From contig NZ_AP022590.1 in the NCBI RefSeq assembly GCF_010731775.1, forward strand, positions 4,402,001 through 4,466,000: a stretch of DNA of 64,000 bases. Direction: 5' to 3'. Shown in pieces: positions 37,384 to 46,286 of the stretch. Source of the stretch: Mycobacterium mantenii. Its GTDB lineage: Bacteria; Actinomycetota; Actinomycetes; Mycobacteriales; Mycobacteriaceae. Position numbers and translations under genes: made by a program. The stretch's first letter is position 1. Each line of letters starts with the position of its first letter. The notes beneath the pieces are model-generated. The model ran no database searches. It had not been told where the DNA came from and saw nothing but the letters and a program-made list of their open reading frames with translations.

Positions 37384-38613
37384 TCAGGCGGTTGTGAGGG
37401 TGCGGGTGGGTTGCGGGTTTCGGATGGGGATGCCGAGGAGTCGGCGTGCGTTGTCGCCCATGAAGTCTCGGGTGCGCTGTTCGTCCATGCCTTCGGCGTA
37501 TCTGTAGTAGTCCTTGGGTTCGGCGAGCCCTTCGGGGTGGGGGTAATCGGAGCCGAAGAGCACTCTGTCCCAGCCGACGCGGGTGACGACGTCTTCAACG
37601 GAGCCTTCCCAGAACGGGCTGACCCAGATGTTGCGGCGGAACACCTCCAGGGGGTGTTCTTCGAAGGCTTGGGGCATCTTGGCATACATGCTCTCGAAGT
37701 CCTCGAACAGCTGGCGGATCCATGCGCTGCCGTTCTCGACGCTGGCGATCCGTAGTTTCGGGAAGCGGGTCAAGGTGCCGTGGCAGATGAGACTGGTCAG
37801 CATGTCGGAGATTTCGCGGTGGCCCAGCACTATCCAGCGGAAGGCGCCCATTTCGAAGAAGCTGCCCGAGCCTGCCGGTTCCCACCGCTTGATGTAGCTG
37901 TCCAGTGGGGGTTGGCTGGCGTGCAGCACCACCGGTATGCCGGCTTGCTCGACGTCGCTCCAGAACGGGTCGAATTCGGGAAGAGCTGGCGAGCGCCAAC
38001 CTCGGTAGCCCTTCACCGGTGCCGGTTTCATCAGCACTGCTTTGGCCCCGTTTTCCAGGACGTACGCCAGCTCGCGGCGCGCGTCGTCGACGAGGGCTGC
38101 GGTGATGACCGGGGTCATGTAGAGCCGGTTGTCGTAGGTGTAGCCCCAGGTTTCGAGCATCCACTGGTTGAGGGCGTGGATGATCGCGACGACGAGTTCG
38201 GGGTCCTCGGCGGCCGAGTGCTCGACGAGGTTAGCCAGCGTCGGGTAGACCAGCGCTTCGTCCACGCCGTGGGCGTTCATCATGTCGATCCGGGCGGCGG
38301 GGTTGCGGAAGGCGGGGATCGAGTCGATCGGTTCTCCGGTCATCTCCCGCAGGCTCAGTCCCTCGGGGTTGTTTCCGGCGTAGAACTTCTCATGGGCTCC
38401 GGGGGCCGCGACGCGGTCAAAGGTGGGGTTGGGGATGAAGTCGGTGATCTTGTCCAAGATGGAGATTCGGGTGTGCCGCCCGATCTGGACGAACTGCACC
38501 GCCTTGCGGAATCGTTCGGGCAGGTGCTTGGTCAGCGCGTCGGGTGTCTCGTACATGTGCTGATCGGCATCGAAAATTGGGGCGTTGGGGAAGTTGTCCA
38601 CGCTTGATTCCAC
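37384..38613 (-). CDS. Amidohydrolase family 2 protein
   Basis: The 409-residue metal-dependent hydrolase of the amidohydrolase_2 (ACMSD-like) group has DADQHMYE at the N-terminus (first metal ligands), VVLHASQPP and the late Asp in LFGSDYPHPEGL. Family members decarboxylate or hydrolyse ring-cleavage products and related acids; several mycobacterial copies lie in steroid and lipid loci. GTG 38613 and GTG 38601 are alternative starts. It is divergent from the enoyl-CoA hydratase operon. A TTGAC-N6-GTCAA site 38 bp upstream sits near a minus-strand promoter candidate (TTGACG, 17 bases, TACGCT). Confidence 0.9.
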   Translation of the reverse strand: MESSVDNFPNAPIFDADQHMYETPDALTKHLPERFRKAVQFVQIGRHTRISILDKITDFIPNPTFDRVAAPGAHEKFYAGNNPEGLSLREMTGEPIDSIPAFRNPAARIDMMNAHGVDEALVYPTLANLVEHSAAEDPELVVAIIHALNQWMLETWGYTYDNRLYMTPVITAALVDDARRELAYVLENGAKAVLMKPAPVKGYRGWRSPALPEFDPFWSDVEQAGIPVVLHASQPPLDSYIKRWEPAGSGSFFEMGAFRWIVLGHREISDMLTSLICHGTLTRFPKLRIASVENGSAWIRQLFEDFESMYAKMPQAFEEHPLEVFRRNIWVSPFWEGSVEDVVTRVGWDRVLFGSDYPHPEGLAEPKDYYRYAEGMDEQRTRDFMGDNARRLLGIPIRNPQPTRTLTTA

Positions 38614-38650
38614 CTCGAGTTAGACGTTGTCTGGCTGAGCGTAGAGCGAT

Positions 38651-38666
38651 TTGACAAAACCGTCAA
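38651..38666. promoter_or_regulatory. Operator-like palindrome, family 1 (amidohydrolase side)
   Basis: TTGACAAAACCGTCAA has the TTGAC-N6-GTCAA form. Read on the minus strand its TTGACG is 17 bases from TACGCT, a plausible promoter for the amidohydrolase. Confidence 0.7.
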
Positions 38667-38739
38667 GAAGCTTGTCTAGGGCACTGAGCTGGTATTACAG
38701 CGGCCAGATTCAAGGTGGCGGCAGAGGCGCCAACATTTC

Positions 38740-38755
38740 TTGACAAACTCGTCAA
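38740..38755. promoter_or_regulatory. Operator-like palindrome, family 1 (enoyl-CoA hydratase side)
   Basis: TTGACAAACTCGTCAA lies 89 bp from the previous copy. Its TTGACA is 19 bases from TACGAT (38765-38770), the same spacing as in the P450 promoter, and the sequence that follows (including GGCGCCGCCAG) is shared with that promoter. Confidence 0.7.
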
Positions 38756-38832
38756 CGAATGGGTTACGATGCGGGGAGAGGCGCCGCCAGGTGCTGTGCC
38801 GGGGTGCGCGATGCGCGAATGATGGGGAGTCA

Positions 38833-39639
38833 ATGCAGAATCCTTTCGAGCCCGAGTTGCTGATCGAGTCGCGCGGCGCGGTCCGTGTCGTCACCTTGAA
38901 CCGGCCGGAGGCGCTGAACGCCACAAACGAGGCGCTGCACAGCGCCTTGCAGTCGGTGTGGGGTCACCTTGCCCAAGACGGCGAAGCCCGTGCGGTCGTG
39001 CTGACCGGGGCGGGTCGCGCATTCAGTGCCGGCGGAGACTTCGAGCATTTCGTGGAGTTATGGGGTGACCGGCCGCGGCGCCGCCGCGAGATCGACGGCG
39101 CCCGGCGTCTGCTGACGGAGATGGTTGACTTTCCGTTGCCTGTGGTGGCCGCGGTCAATGGGCCGGCAGTCGGCTTGGGCTGCAATCTGGCGGTGCTCAG
39201 CGACATCGTGCTCATCGCTGAGAGTGCCTATATTTCCGACCCGCATGTCAGTGTCGGTCTGACCGCCGCCGATGGCGGAGCGCCGACGTGGCCGTTGCTG
39301 ATGAGCATGCTGCGGGCCAAGGAGTACCTGCTCACCAGCGAGCGGATACCCGCCGAGCAGGCGGTGGCGCTCGGTCTGGCCAACCGAGTGGTGCCTGATA
39401 CTGACCTGTTGGAGGAGGCGCTGGCGGTCGCACAGCGGATCGCCACTCTGCCGCCCCAAGCCGTGCAGAGCACCAAGCGGGCGTTGAACATGCACATTAA
39501 ACGCGCCGTCGCGGGTGTGCTGGAGTACGCGCTGTCCGAGGAGTTCGACTCATTCGAAACTGTGGAACATCAGGCGCTGATCACCAACTTCTTGGAGCGC
39601 GCGAAAGCCAGGGCAGCGAAAGCAGAATCGCCCTCATGA
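38833..39639 (+). CDS. Enoyl-CoA hydratase/isomerase (crotonase family)
   Basis: The 268-residue crotonase has the oxyanion-hole segments GAGRAFSAGGDFEHF and NGPAVGLGCNLAV. It would hydrate or isomerise an unsaturated acyl-CoA in the cytoplasm. The second active-site region reads SDPHVSVGLTAADGG, so the usual catalytic Glu of hydratases is not obvious; isomerase or hydrolase chemistry is possible. ATG 38833 follows ATGGGGAGTCA; longer readings run into the promoter palindrome. It heads a five-gene operon (38833-44228) in which every neighbouring pair overlaps by four bases. Confidence 0.9.
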   Translation: MQNPFEPELLIESRGAVRVVTLNRPEALNATNEALHSALQSVWGHLAQDGEARAVVLTGAGRAFSAGGDFEHFVELWGDRPRRRREIDGARRLLTEMVDFPLPVVAAVNGPAVGLGCNLAVLSDIVLIAESAYISDPHVSVGLTAADGGAPTWPLLMSMLRAKEYLLTSERIPAEQAVALGLANRVVPDTDLLEEALAVAQRIATLPPQAVQSTKRALNMHIKRAVAGVLEYALSEEFDSFETVEHQALITNFLERAKARAAKAESPS

Positions 39640-40817
39640 CGACCGGTTCGTCGAGTGTTGCCGAGCAGCAGATCTTCACCGACGACCTCTGGGCCTACCG
39701 GCAGGCGGTGCGCAGCTACGTCTGCGGCGAGCCGGCACTGCAGCGGTGGCGCGGCACCCACTATCCCACGACCGAAGATCACATGGCCGAGCACGCGGCG
39801 CTGATGGCGCAGCTCTTTGCCAGTGGCTGGAGCAGGTACGGCTGGCCGCAGGCGGCCGGCGGTTTCGGTGGCGACGAGCGACACCGCGCCGTGCTCTACG
39901 ACGAACTCAGCGCCGCCGGAGTCGACGTGCCCGAGCAACAGATGCTGCTCGAGGTGCTGGGGCCGGCTGTGTTGCATTTCGCCCCCGACTTGGCGGCCGA
40001 ATTCCTGCCGGCCTACCTGGCAGGCGAGGAGTGGTGGTCGCAGTCGTTCTCCGAGCCCGACGCCGGCAGTGACCTCGCCGGGCTGCGCTGCCGCGCGCGC
40101 CGAGACGGTGACACCTACGTCGTGTCCGGCCAGAAGATCTGGACCAGCCACGGGGTTACGGCCCGCCGCCTGATCGCTCTGCTGCGGACCGGCACGCTGG
40201 AGAGTCGCCACCGCGGGCTGACGATGATCATGATCGACACCGATACCCCGGGGGTTTCCATCCGCCCGATCACGTTGGCCAGCGGCCAAAACGAGTTGTC
40301 GGAGGTGTTCTTCGACGACGTCGTGGTGCCCGCGTCACGGCTGGTCGGGGCCGAGGGGCAGGGCTGGCAGGTCGCGATGTTCTTGTTGCAGTTCGAGCGG
40401 GCGATGTACGCGTGGCTGAGTGCGACGGTCGCTGCACGCAAGCTGCGGGACCTGCGGGACCTCCTAGCCGAACTGCCCGACGGCGGCGTGCGCCGGCTCG
40501 GCCAGTGTTACGCCGACATCGTCACCCTCAAAGCGCGCAGCGCGCAAACCGTGCGCCGGCTTGCCGCAGGTGAAGCCGTGGGGCCCGAGGCCAGCGTCGA
40601 CAAGATCCTGTTGGCGACGGCGGAGACCGCGCTGCACGACCTGGCCCGCGACCTGATGCCTTGCGAGTTCCTGTTCGGAGACGGACCTGCAGCCGCGCAT
40701 TGGCGCGACGACTGGTGGTACAGCAGGGCCTCGACGATCATGGGCGGCTCCGCCGAGGTGCAGCGCGGCATCATCGCCGACCGGGTGCTGGGACTGCCCA
40801 AGGAGACCAACGCGTGA
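39636..40817 (+). CDS. Acyl-CoA dehydrogenase, long-type subunit (pair 1)
   Basis: The 393-residue ACAD has FAD/substrate signatures SEPDAGSDLAGLRCRA and GQKIWTSHG, and the C-terminal MGGSAEVQRGIIADRVLGLP. It should oxidise an acyl-CoA at the alpha-beta bond, passing electrons to ETF. It is followed directly by a shorter partner gene. Such adjacent unequal ACAD genes in actinobacteria form alpha2beta2 heterotetramers (for example ChsE1-ChsE2 and ChsE4-ChsE5 of cholesterol side-chain catabolism). ATG 39636 overlaps the hydratase stop as ATGA. Confidence 0.92.
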   Translation: MTTGSSSVAEQQIFTDDLWAYRQAVRSYVCGEPALQRWRGTHYPTTEDHMAEHAALMAQLFASGWSRYGWPQAAGGFGGDERHRAVLYDELSAAGVDVPEQQMLLEVLGPAVLHFAPDLAAEFLPAYLAGEEWWSQSFSEPDAGSDLAGLRCRARRDGDTYVVSGQKIWTSHGVTARRLIALLRTGTLESRHRGLTMIMIDTDTPGVSIRPITLASGQNELSEVFFDDVVVPASRLVGAEGQGWQVAMFLLQFERAMYAWLSATVAARKLRDLRDLLAELPDGGVRRLGQCYADIVTLKARSAQTVRRLAAGEAVGPEASVDKILLATAETALHDLARDLMPCEFLFGDGPAAAHWRDDWWYSRASTIMGGSAEVQRGIIADRVLGLPKETNA

Positions 40818-41821
40818 ACGTCCACACGGAAACGGGTTTCGACGCTGCGACGCGGGCCGAGATCACCAAATCGTTGCGCGAGATGTTCAGTCGGCGCCGC
40901 GCCGGGCAGGACTTGGCACCGTTGCTGGCCAATTTGGGGTGGGCCGACGTTCTGGCCGAGGACCCCGCCTTCGCGCTCATGACGCTGTTCGCCGAACACG
41001 GTCGGGCACTGGCCACCTCGCGCGCGCTCGACGACGTGGTGCTCGCCGAGATGCCACCTGCGGTGGCCGGTGGCCAGCATCGGGCCGTCATCTACCCGCA
41101 TCCGGTGGATGGGTTGCTCAGTTTGTCCCGCGACGAGCCGCTGCGCGGGTTGGTCCTGGGGCCCCTCGGCGATGCACAGGACGCCGTGATCCCGGTGACA
41201 CTCGACGGCGGCGTGGTCGCATACCTTTTGGTGCGAACTGACGAATTCACGGTGTCGCAGAGCCCGATCCGGGGCTTTGACAGCGACCTGGACTGGCGGA
41301 CCGTGGCCGGGTCGTACCCGGCGGGCACCGGCGCGGTCCCAGCCGGTAAGACCTGGGATCGTGCCGTGGCGGCCGGACGGCGTGCGCTCGCGGCAGAGAT
41401 CCTCGGAGTGTGTGAGGCCGCTTTGGAATTGGTGCTCGCGCACGCGACCGCGCGGGTCCAGTTCGGCAGGTCGATCGGCTCGTTTCAAGCGGTCCGCCAC
41501 CGCCTCGCCGAAGCTTACGTCGCCATGGCCGGTGCCCGGTCGGTACTCGACAACGCCTACGCGGTCGCCGGCAGCGACGGCGACCCGTGGGCGGCGATCG
41601 TCGCCAAGACCCGCGCCGGTCAGGCCCAGGCCGTTCTGATGCGCCACGCCGTTCAGGTGTTCGGCGCGATCGGCCTGACCAGGGAAAGCGACATCCACCG
41701 CTACGTGGAGCGGGCCGCGGCGCTGGATGCGCTGCTCGGGGGACACCAGGCGCTGACCGAAGTGATCGGCAGTGCGGTGCTCGACGGCGAGGAGACCGAT
41801 TCGGCGTTCGAGTTGTTATGA
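40814..41821 (+). CDS. Acyl-CoA dehydrogenase, short-type subunit (pair 1)
   Basis: The 335-residue ACAD-like protein lacks the SExxAGSD signature and the N-terminal fold is reduced. It keeps the C-terminal helical block with ARVQFGRSIGSFQAVRHRLAE and VQVFGAIGLTRESDIHRYVERA. This is the pattern of the partner subunit in alpha2beta2 ACADs, which completes the FAD site of the other chain. GTG 40814 overlaps the previous stop as GTGA; readings from 40661 lie inside the preceding gene. It is very divergent from the other short subunits here, so this pair probably has its own substrate. Confidence 0.9.
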   Translation: MNVHTETGFDAATRAEITKSLREMFSRRRAGQDLAPLLANLGWADVLAEDPAFALMTLFAEHGRALATSRALDDVVLAEMPPAVAGGQHRAVIYPHPVDGLLSLSRDEPLRGLVLGPLGDAQDAVIPVTLDGGVVAYLLVRTDEFTVSQSPIRGFDSDLDWRTVAGSYPAGTGAVPAGKTWDRAVAAGRRALAAEILGVCEAALELVLAHATARVQFGRSIGSFQAVRHRLAEAYVAMAGARSVLDNAYAVAGSDGDPWAAIVAKTRAGQAQAVLMRHAVQVFGAIGLTRESDIHRYVERAAALDALLGGHQALTEVIGSAVLDGEETDSAFELL

Positions 41822-43107
41822 CCGCATCAACGACCCCAAACGCGGGTGAGACGACGGTGCCGAACGCCGCAGCGGATCTGGCTTCGTTCGCCGAGGCGGC
41901 GCGACAGTTCCTGCAGAGCAGCGCCCAACGCCGTCCTGACGAAGTCGCAACGGTGGAATGGGGTTCCGGACCTGACCGGATCGCATACTTCAGCAGCGAC
42001 CCGCGCGAGATCGATCAAGCCAACGTGGCGGCGGCCCGCGCCTGGCAGCGCCAGCGCTACGACGCCGGATTCGGCTGGATCACAGGTCCCCGCGAATATG
42101 GCGGCGCGGGGTTGACCGCCGTCCACGATCTGGTCTACGACGGCGTCGAAGCGCAGTACGACGTCCCTGACACCGGTGTGCTCGCGGTCATCGGTCTGGG
42201 CATGATCGGTCCGACGATCCTGGCGCACGCCCGCGACCACATCAAGGACCGCTACCTACCGGCCATGTACTCCGGCGACGTCATCGCGTGTCAACTGTTC
42301 AGCGAACCCGCCGCGGGATCCGACCTGGCCAGCGTCCAGACCAAAGCGGTCCCCGACGGTGCGGAGTGGGTCCTCAACGGCCAAAAGGTCTGGACGTCGA
42401 TCGCCCAGCACGCGCAGATCGGGATGGCGTTGTGCCGCACCGATTCTGAGGCCCCCAAGCACAAGGGGATCACCGCGTTTCTGGTGGACATGTCCGCACC
42501 CGGTGTCGAGGTGCGGCCACTGCGGCAGATGACCGGCGGCGCAGACTTCAACGAGGTCTTCCTCACCGACGTGCGGGTCCCCGACGATCACCGCCTCGGC
42601 GAGGTGCACGGCGGATGGCGCGTCGCGCTGACCACCCTGATGAACGAACGCGCCACCGTTGGCGGTGAGGGCTCCGACTCGGTGACCCGCGCCCTCTCGC
42701 AACCCTTTCTGACCAAACTGATGGACGTCAACGGCCGCCTCGATGACCGTGCGCTGCGACGCGAACTCGCCAAGCTACTCGCCGATCTGACCGCCAGCCA
42801 GTACCTCAACCACCAGGCGTTGCGGAGGCTTCAAGCCGGCCAGGATCCCGGCCCCGAGGGATCGGTCTCCAAGCTGATGTTCGCCCAGAATCTCACGCGG
42901 GCAGCGCATTTCGCCGCTGAGGTGCTCGGCCCCAAAATCAGCGCGGACACCGGCGAATGGGGCAGCTACGCCTGGTCGGAGCTGCTGTTGTCGGTGCCGG
43001 CACTGCGGATCCTCGGTGGCACCGAGGAAATCATGAAGAACATCCTCGGCGAGCGGGTGCTGGGCCTACCCAAGGAACCGGCGCCAGGCAGGGACAACCC
43101 GCGATGA
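41818..43107 (+). CDS. Acyl-CoA dehydrogenase, long-type subunit (pair 2)
   Basis: The 429-residue ACAD has SEPAAGSDLASVQTKA, NGQKVWTSIAQHAQ, GGADFNEVFLTDVRVPDDH and the C-terminal LGGTEEIMKNILGERVLGLP. ATG 41818 overlaps the stop of the preceding gene (ATGA). An N-terminal extension of about 30 residues precedes the helical domain. It pairs with the next gene, and together the operon encodes two complete long/short ACAD pairs plus a hydratase, enough for two successive dehydrogenations of a branched or ring-bearing acyl-CoA. Confidence 0.92.
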   Translation: MTASTTPNAGETTVPNAAADLASFAEAARQFLQSSAQRRPDEVATVEWGSGPDRIAYFSSDPREIDQANVAAARAWQRQRYDAGFGWITGPREYGGAGLTAVHDLVYDGVEAQYDVPDTGVLAVIGLGMIGPTILAHARDHIKDRYLPAMYSGDVIACQLFSEPAAGSDLASVQTKAVPDGAEWVLNGQKVWTSIAQHAQIGMALCRTDSEAPKHKGITAFLVDMSAPGVEVRPLRQMTGGADFNEVFLTDVRVPDDHRLGEVHGGWRVALTTLMNERATVGGEGSDSVTRALSQPFLTKLMDVNGRLDDRALRRELAKLLADLTASQYLNHQALRRLQAGQDPGPEGSVSKLMFAQNLTRAAHFAAEVLGPKISADTGEWGSYAWSELLLSVPALRILGGTEEIMKNILGERVLGLPKEPAPGRDNPR

Positions 43108-44228
43108 CCGACACCATCAGCCAAGACGACCTCGCCGAGCTACGCAGCAGCGTCCGCGACTTCCTAGCCGCCAAATCCACCGACCACCAGTTGCGTTCGG
43201 CAATGGAGTCAGCCCGGGGCTGGGATCCCTTGGTGTGGTCGCTGCTGACCAGCCAGCTCGGTGTGCAGTCAATGGCCCTGCCGGTCGAGTACGGCGGCGA
43301 CGGGTACGGGTTCCGTGAGTTGCGGGTGGTGTTGGAGGAAATGGGGCGGGCCCTTCTACCGTCCCCGTTCTTCTCGACGGTGGTGCTGGCGAGTTCGGCG
43401 TTGCTCGCCGCCGGGGACGCCGGCGTGTGCGCGACGTACCTGCCGCAGATCGCCGCGGGGGCGATCACCGCGACCGTCGCGGTGGCCGAAAGCGATGGGC
43501 TCTGGCGGACCGACGCGCTCGACACCCGGGCCGTCCTCGCCGAGAACCGCTGGACGCTCAGAGGCCGCAAGATGTTCGTCGTAGACGGTGCGAGCGCCGA
43601 CCTGATCCTGGTGGTGGCCGCCACCGAGACCGGCCCGAGCCTGTTCGCCGTCGAGGCCGAGGCGGCAAATTTGACCAGGACGCCGATGACCACGCTGGAC
43701 ATGACGCGCCACCAGGCGGCGGTCTCGTTCGACCACACCCCGGCGGTCCTGGTGGGCGAACCCGGTCAGGCCGCGTCTGTGGTCGAGCGGGTGCTCGATT
43801 TGGCCACGACTGCGTTGGCCGCCGAGCAGTGCGGCGCCGCCCGCGCCTGCCTGGAGGCAGCCACCGACTACGCCCGGGAGCGCACCCAGTTTGGCCGCCC
43901 GATCGGCAGCTTTCAGGCCGTCAAACACAAGTGCGCCGACATGCTGGCCAGGGTCTCACTGGCCGACGCTGCCGCAGCCGAGGCGGCCGACGCCGCCGAT
44001 GGTGCCCCGGACGCACCGCCTTTGGCAATTGCTGCCGCGGTCGCGCATTCGGTGTGCTCGGAGGCATTGATGTTCGTGGCCTCAGAAAACATCCAGGTGC
44101 ACGGCGGGATCGGATTCACCTGGGAACACCCCGCGCACTTGTACTTTCGGCGGGCCAAAGCATCCCAACTGTGCTTCGGCGGCCCCGCCGTCTACCACGA
44201 ACGAGTTCTACATGCTTTCGGCATCTGA
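43104..44228 (+). CDS. Acyl-CoA dehydrogenase, short-type subunit (pair 2)
   Basis: The 374-residue ACAD partner has ERTQFGRPIGSFQAVKHKCAD and the C-terminal IQVHGGIGFTWEHPAHLYFR that mark this subunit type; no SExxAGSD motif is present. A weakly conserved N-terminal domain (MALPVEYGGDGYGFRELRV) remains. ATG 43104 overlaps the previous TGA. It is the last gene of the 38833-44228 operon. Downstream GC content drops sharply. Confidence 0.92.
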   Translation: MTDTISQDDLAELRSSVRDFLAAKSTDHQLRSAMESARGWDPLVWSLLTSQLGVQSMALPVEYGGDGYGFRELRVVLEEMGRALLPSPFFSTVVLASSALLAAGDAGVCATYLPQIAAGAITATVAVAESDGLWRTDALDTRAVLAENRWTLRGRKMFVVDGASADLILVVAATETGPSLFAVEAEAANLTRTPMTTLDMTRHQAAVSFDHTPAVLVGEPGQAASVVERVLDLATTALAAEQCGAARACLEAATDYARERTQFGRPIGSFQAVKHKCADMLARVSLADAAAAEAADAADGAPDAPPLAIAAAVAHSVCSEALMFVASENIQVHGGIGFTWEHPAHLYFRRAKASQLCFGGPAVYHERVLHAFGI

Positions 44229-44459
44229 ACCGCGGGCCGCTAACTCCGGGGCGACGTCTTGTCGTAACAGATAAGCGGCCGAATAGTAAGAGGTGCACAT
44301 AATGCCAAACATGGGCGCAAAGGTGGCAGCAGCTTATCGCAAAGAGCAAGAGCGGCCAATCATCCCGGTGGAAGCCCCTCCGATATTCCCTCCTCATATG
44401 AGGCGATTACGCCAGGGTGGCTGACAGAAGTCCTTTGTCATGATGCACCGGGAGCGAAG

Positions 44460-45455
44460 GTGGTTTCGCTCACGCTTGGCGACGTGGATAATGGGACTTC
44501 GAATCGCAGGAAAATTGGTGTCGAGTACAATCGAGCAGGCAATAGTGCGGGTCTGCCTAACCGCCTTTTTTGTAAGGCCTCGCACGACTTGGCCATCCGA
44601 CTCGGGTTTGGTCACACGGGATCCGGTTCTTCAGAAATCTATTTTTACGATAGATTACGTCCGCAGCTCGATATCGAGGCGCCGAACTGCTACTACGGCA
44701 ACCTCGACACGGAGACATTCAATTCGATTCTCATTCTTGGCGACATCAGTGACGAGGTTGAATCGTTCTGCACTCATGAAACCCATATCAGCAGAGCGCG
44801 TGCCGAGAGCCAGATCCTATTGCTGGCAAAAATGCACGCACGTTTTCATGACGGAAACGAAGCCCATAAGGAACTCTCCGAGTTGCCTACCTGGTTTGAC
44901 TTTTTCCAAACGACGCTCGATTTTGGTTTGAGAGAAGGCTCCAACCAGGGTTTTCTAGATGCACAGGAAGTGATCCCGCCTTCTCTGTATGGAAGATTCG
45001 AAGAAATATGGCCAGCCACTCTCGAGTCAATAGCAGAGAATAAGAGTCTACCCAAAACCTTTACGCACAATGATGTGCACCTCAAAAACTGGTATGTAAT
45101 GCCGGGTGATCGAATGGGTTTGGCCGACTGGCAATGCTGCGGTGTCGGCCATTGGGGGCGGGATCTTGCTTACACCTTATCGACTGCGCTGACGGTGGAA
45201 AATCGCAGGACATGGGAGGAAGACCTCGTGCGCTATTACGTTGAAGAATTATCTGCGGCGGGAGTTGCTGGAGTAACTTTCGATGATGCGTGGAGGCATT
45301 ACCGAAAGCAGCTCCTGTCATCATTGACCTGGTGGACCATAACGTATCGACCGACAGCAGGCATGCCCGATATGCAACCGGCAGATGTCACCCCCGCGTT
45401 TATCCGGCGTATTAGTACAGCAATGGACGACTTAGGAACTCTGGATCTATTCTGA
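44460..45455 (+). CDS. Aminoglycoside phosphotransferase-like kinase, possibly frameshifted at its N-terminus
   Basis: The 331-residue frame has the APH/choline-kinase catalytic loop HNDVHLKNWYV (HxDxxxxN) and the metal-binding LADWQCCGVGHWGRD. The substrate is not an antibiotic by default; many actinobacterial relatives phosphorylate unknown small alcohols. The conserved N-terminus (EAITPGWLTEVL, then GTSNRRKI) reads in frame upstream of GTG 44460 but has no in-frame start. An ATG at 44302 with AAGAGG upstream is in another frame, and one extra C in the CCCC at 44375-44378 would join them. The gene is clearly more AT-rich than its neighbours, which suggests recent acquisition. It is convergent with the hydratase at 45521. 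Confidence 0.7.
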   Translation: MVSLTLGDVDNGTSNRRKIGVEYNRAGNSAGLPNRLFCKASHDLAIRLGFGHTGSGSSEIYFYDRLRPQLDIEAPNCYYGNLDTETFNSILILGDISDEVESFCTHETHISRARAESQILLLAKMHARFHDGNEAHKELSELPTWFDFFQTTLDFGLREGSNQGFLDAQEVIPPSLYGRFEEIWPATLESIAENKSLPKTFTHNDVHLKNWYVMPGDRMGLADWQCCGVGHWGRDLAYTLSTALTVENRRTWEEDLVRYYVEELSAAGVAGVTFDDAWRHYRKQLLSSLTWWTITYRPTAGMPDMQPADVTPAFIRRISTAMDDLGTLDLF

Positions 45456-45520
45456 GGCCGACCTTGAAAGGTGAAAGCAGCAGAACCCTTTACAGATTGC
45501 GGTCCGGTCCGGTGCCGGCG

Positions 45521-46285
45521 CTATTGCCCGGTGAACACCGCCTTCTCGCGGGCCAGGTTGGCGGCGATCCCGATCTTGCTGTCCTCGGTGGCCCACAGCG
45601 TCCGCTGTTCGGCCAGCTCACGGTCCAGCACCGCCCGGACCTGGCTTACCAGGGGTGCACGTAGGGTCTGCCGGATCGATTGCACCGCTAGCGGTGCGGC
45701 CGCAGCGATCTCGACCGCCCAGCGCAGCGCCTCGTCCCGGACGTCCCCGTCCGGTACGAGCCGATCGACCAGCCCGATGTCGAAGGCGCGTTGACCGTCG
45801 ATGCGTCGGCTGGTGTAGAGCAGGTCCGTGGCTTTTTGCTGTCCGACGATGCCGGGCAGGGTCACGCTCAGCCCGAAGCCGTGATGGAACCCCAGCATCG
45901 AGAAGTTGGCGTGAAATCGGCTCGACGGCGCGGCAACCCGGAAGTCGGCCGCGCACGCCAAACCAAGACCGCCCCCGACGGCGGAGCCCTGGACCGCGGC
46001 GACGATCGGCACCGCTACGTCGAACAGCCGAACCGCCTCGCGGTACAACAGTTCCGAGGACCGCGCCCGGTCCTCGTCCATCTCGCCCTGAGCGAAGTTG
46101 GCGCCGGCGCAGAAGTGCTTGCCTTGCGAACACAGCACGATGGCGCGCGTCCCGTGGGCGTGCACGTCGGCGGCGGCATCCACGATCTCGCCGATGAGCT
46201 GGCGGTCGAAGTAGTTCGCCGGGGGGCGGGTGATTTCGATGATGCTGACATGGTCGGCGGTGCTCACCGAGATGTTCTGTGCCAC
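45521..46285 (-). CDS. Enoyl-CoA hydratase/isomerase family protein
   Basis: The 254-residue crotonase has GKHFCAGANFAQGE and the oxyanion GSAVGGGLGLACAADFR. The second active-site segment ANFSMLGFHHGFGLSVTLP lacks the usual Glu pair, so hydratase activity is not certain. It is the last gene of the minus-strand operon 51344-45521 (MaoC, AMP ligase, SDR, two ACADs, crotonase) and follows the short ACAD by one base. With the MaoC-type hydratase upstream, the operon has two possible hydration or isomerisation steps. Confidence 0.9.
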   Translation of the reverse strand: MAQNISVSTADHVSIIEITRPPANYFDRQLIGEIVDAAADVHAHGTRAIVLCSQGKHFCAGANFAQGEMDEDRARSSELLYREAVRLFDVAVPIVAAVQGSAVGGGLGLACAADFRVAAPSSRFHANFSMLGFHHGFGLSVTLPGIVGQQKATDLLYTSRRIDGQRAFDIGLVDRLVPDGDVRDEALRWAVEIAAAAPLAVQSIRQTLRAPLVSQVRAVLDRELAEQRTLWATEDSKIGIAANLAREKAVFTGQ

Positions 46286-46286
46286 T

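Noticed and set aside
44302..44424. 40-residue ORF as an independent small gene
   Set aside because: It has a good start but its end coincides with the point where the kinase N-terminus continues in another frame, so a frameshifted kinase is more likely.
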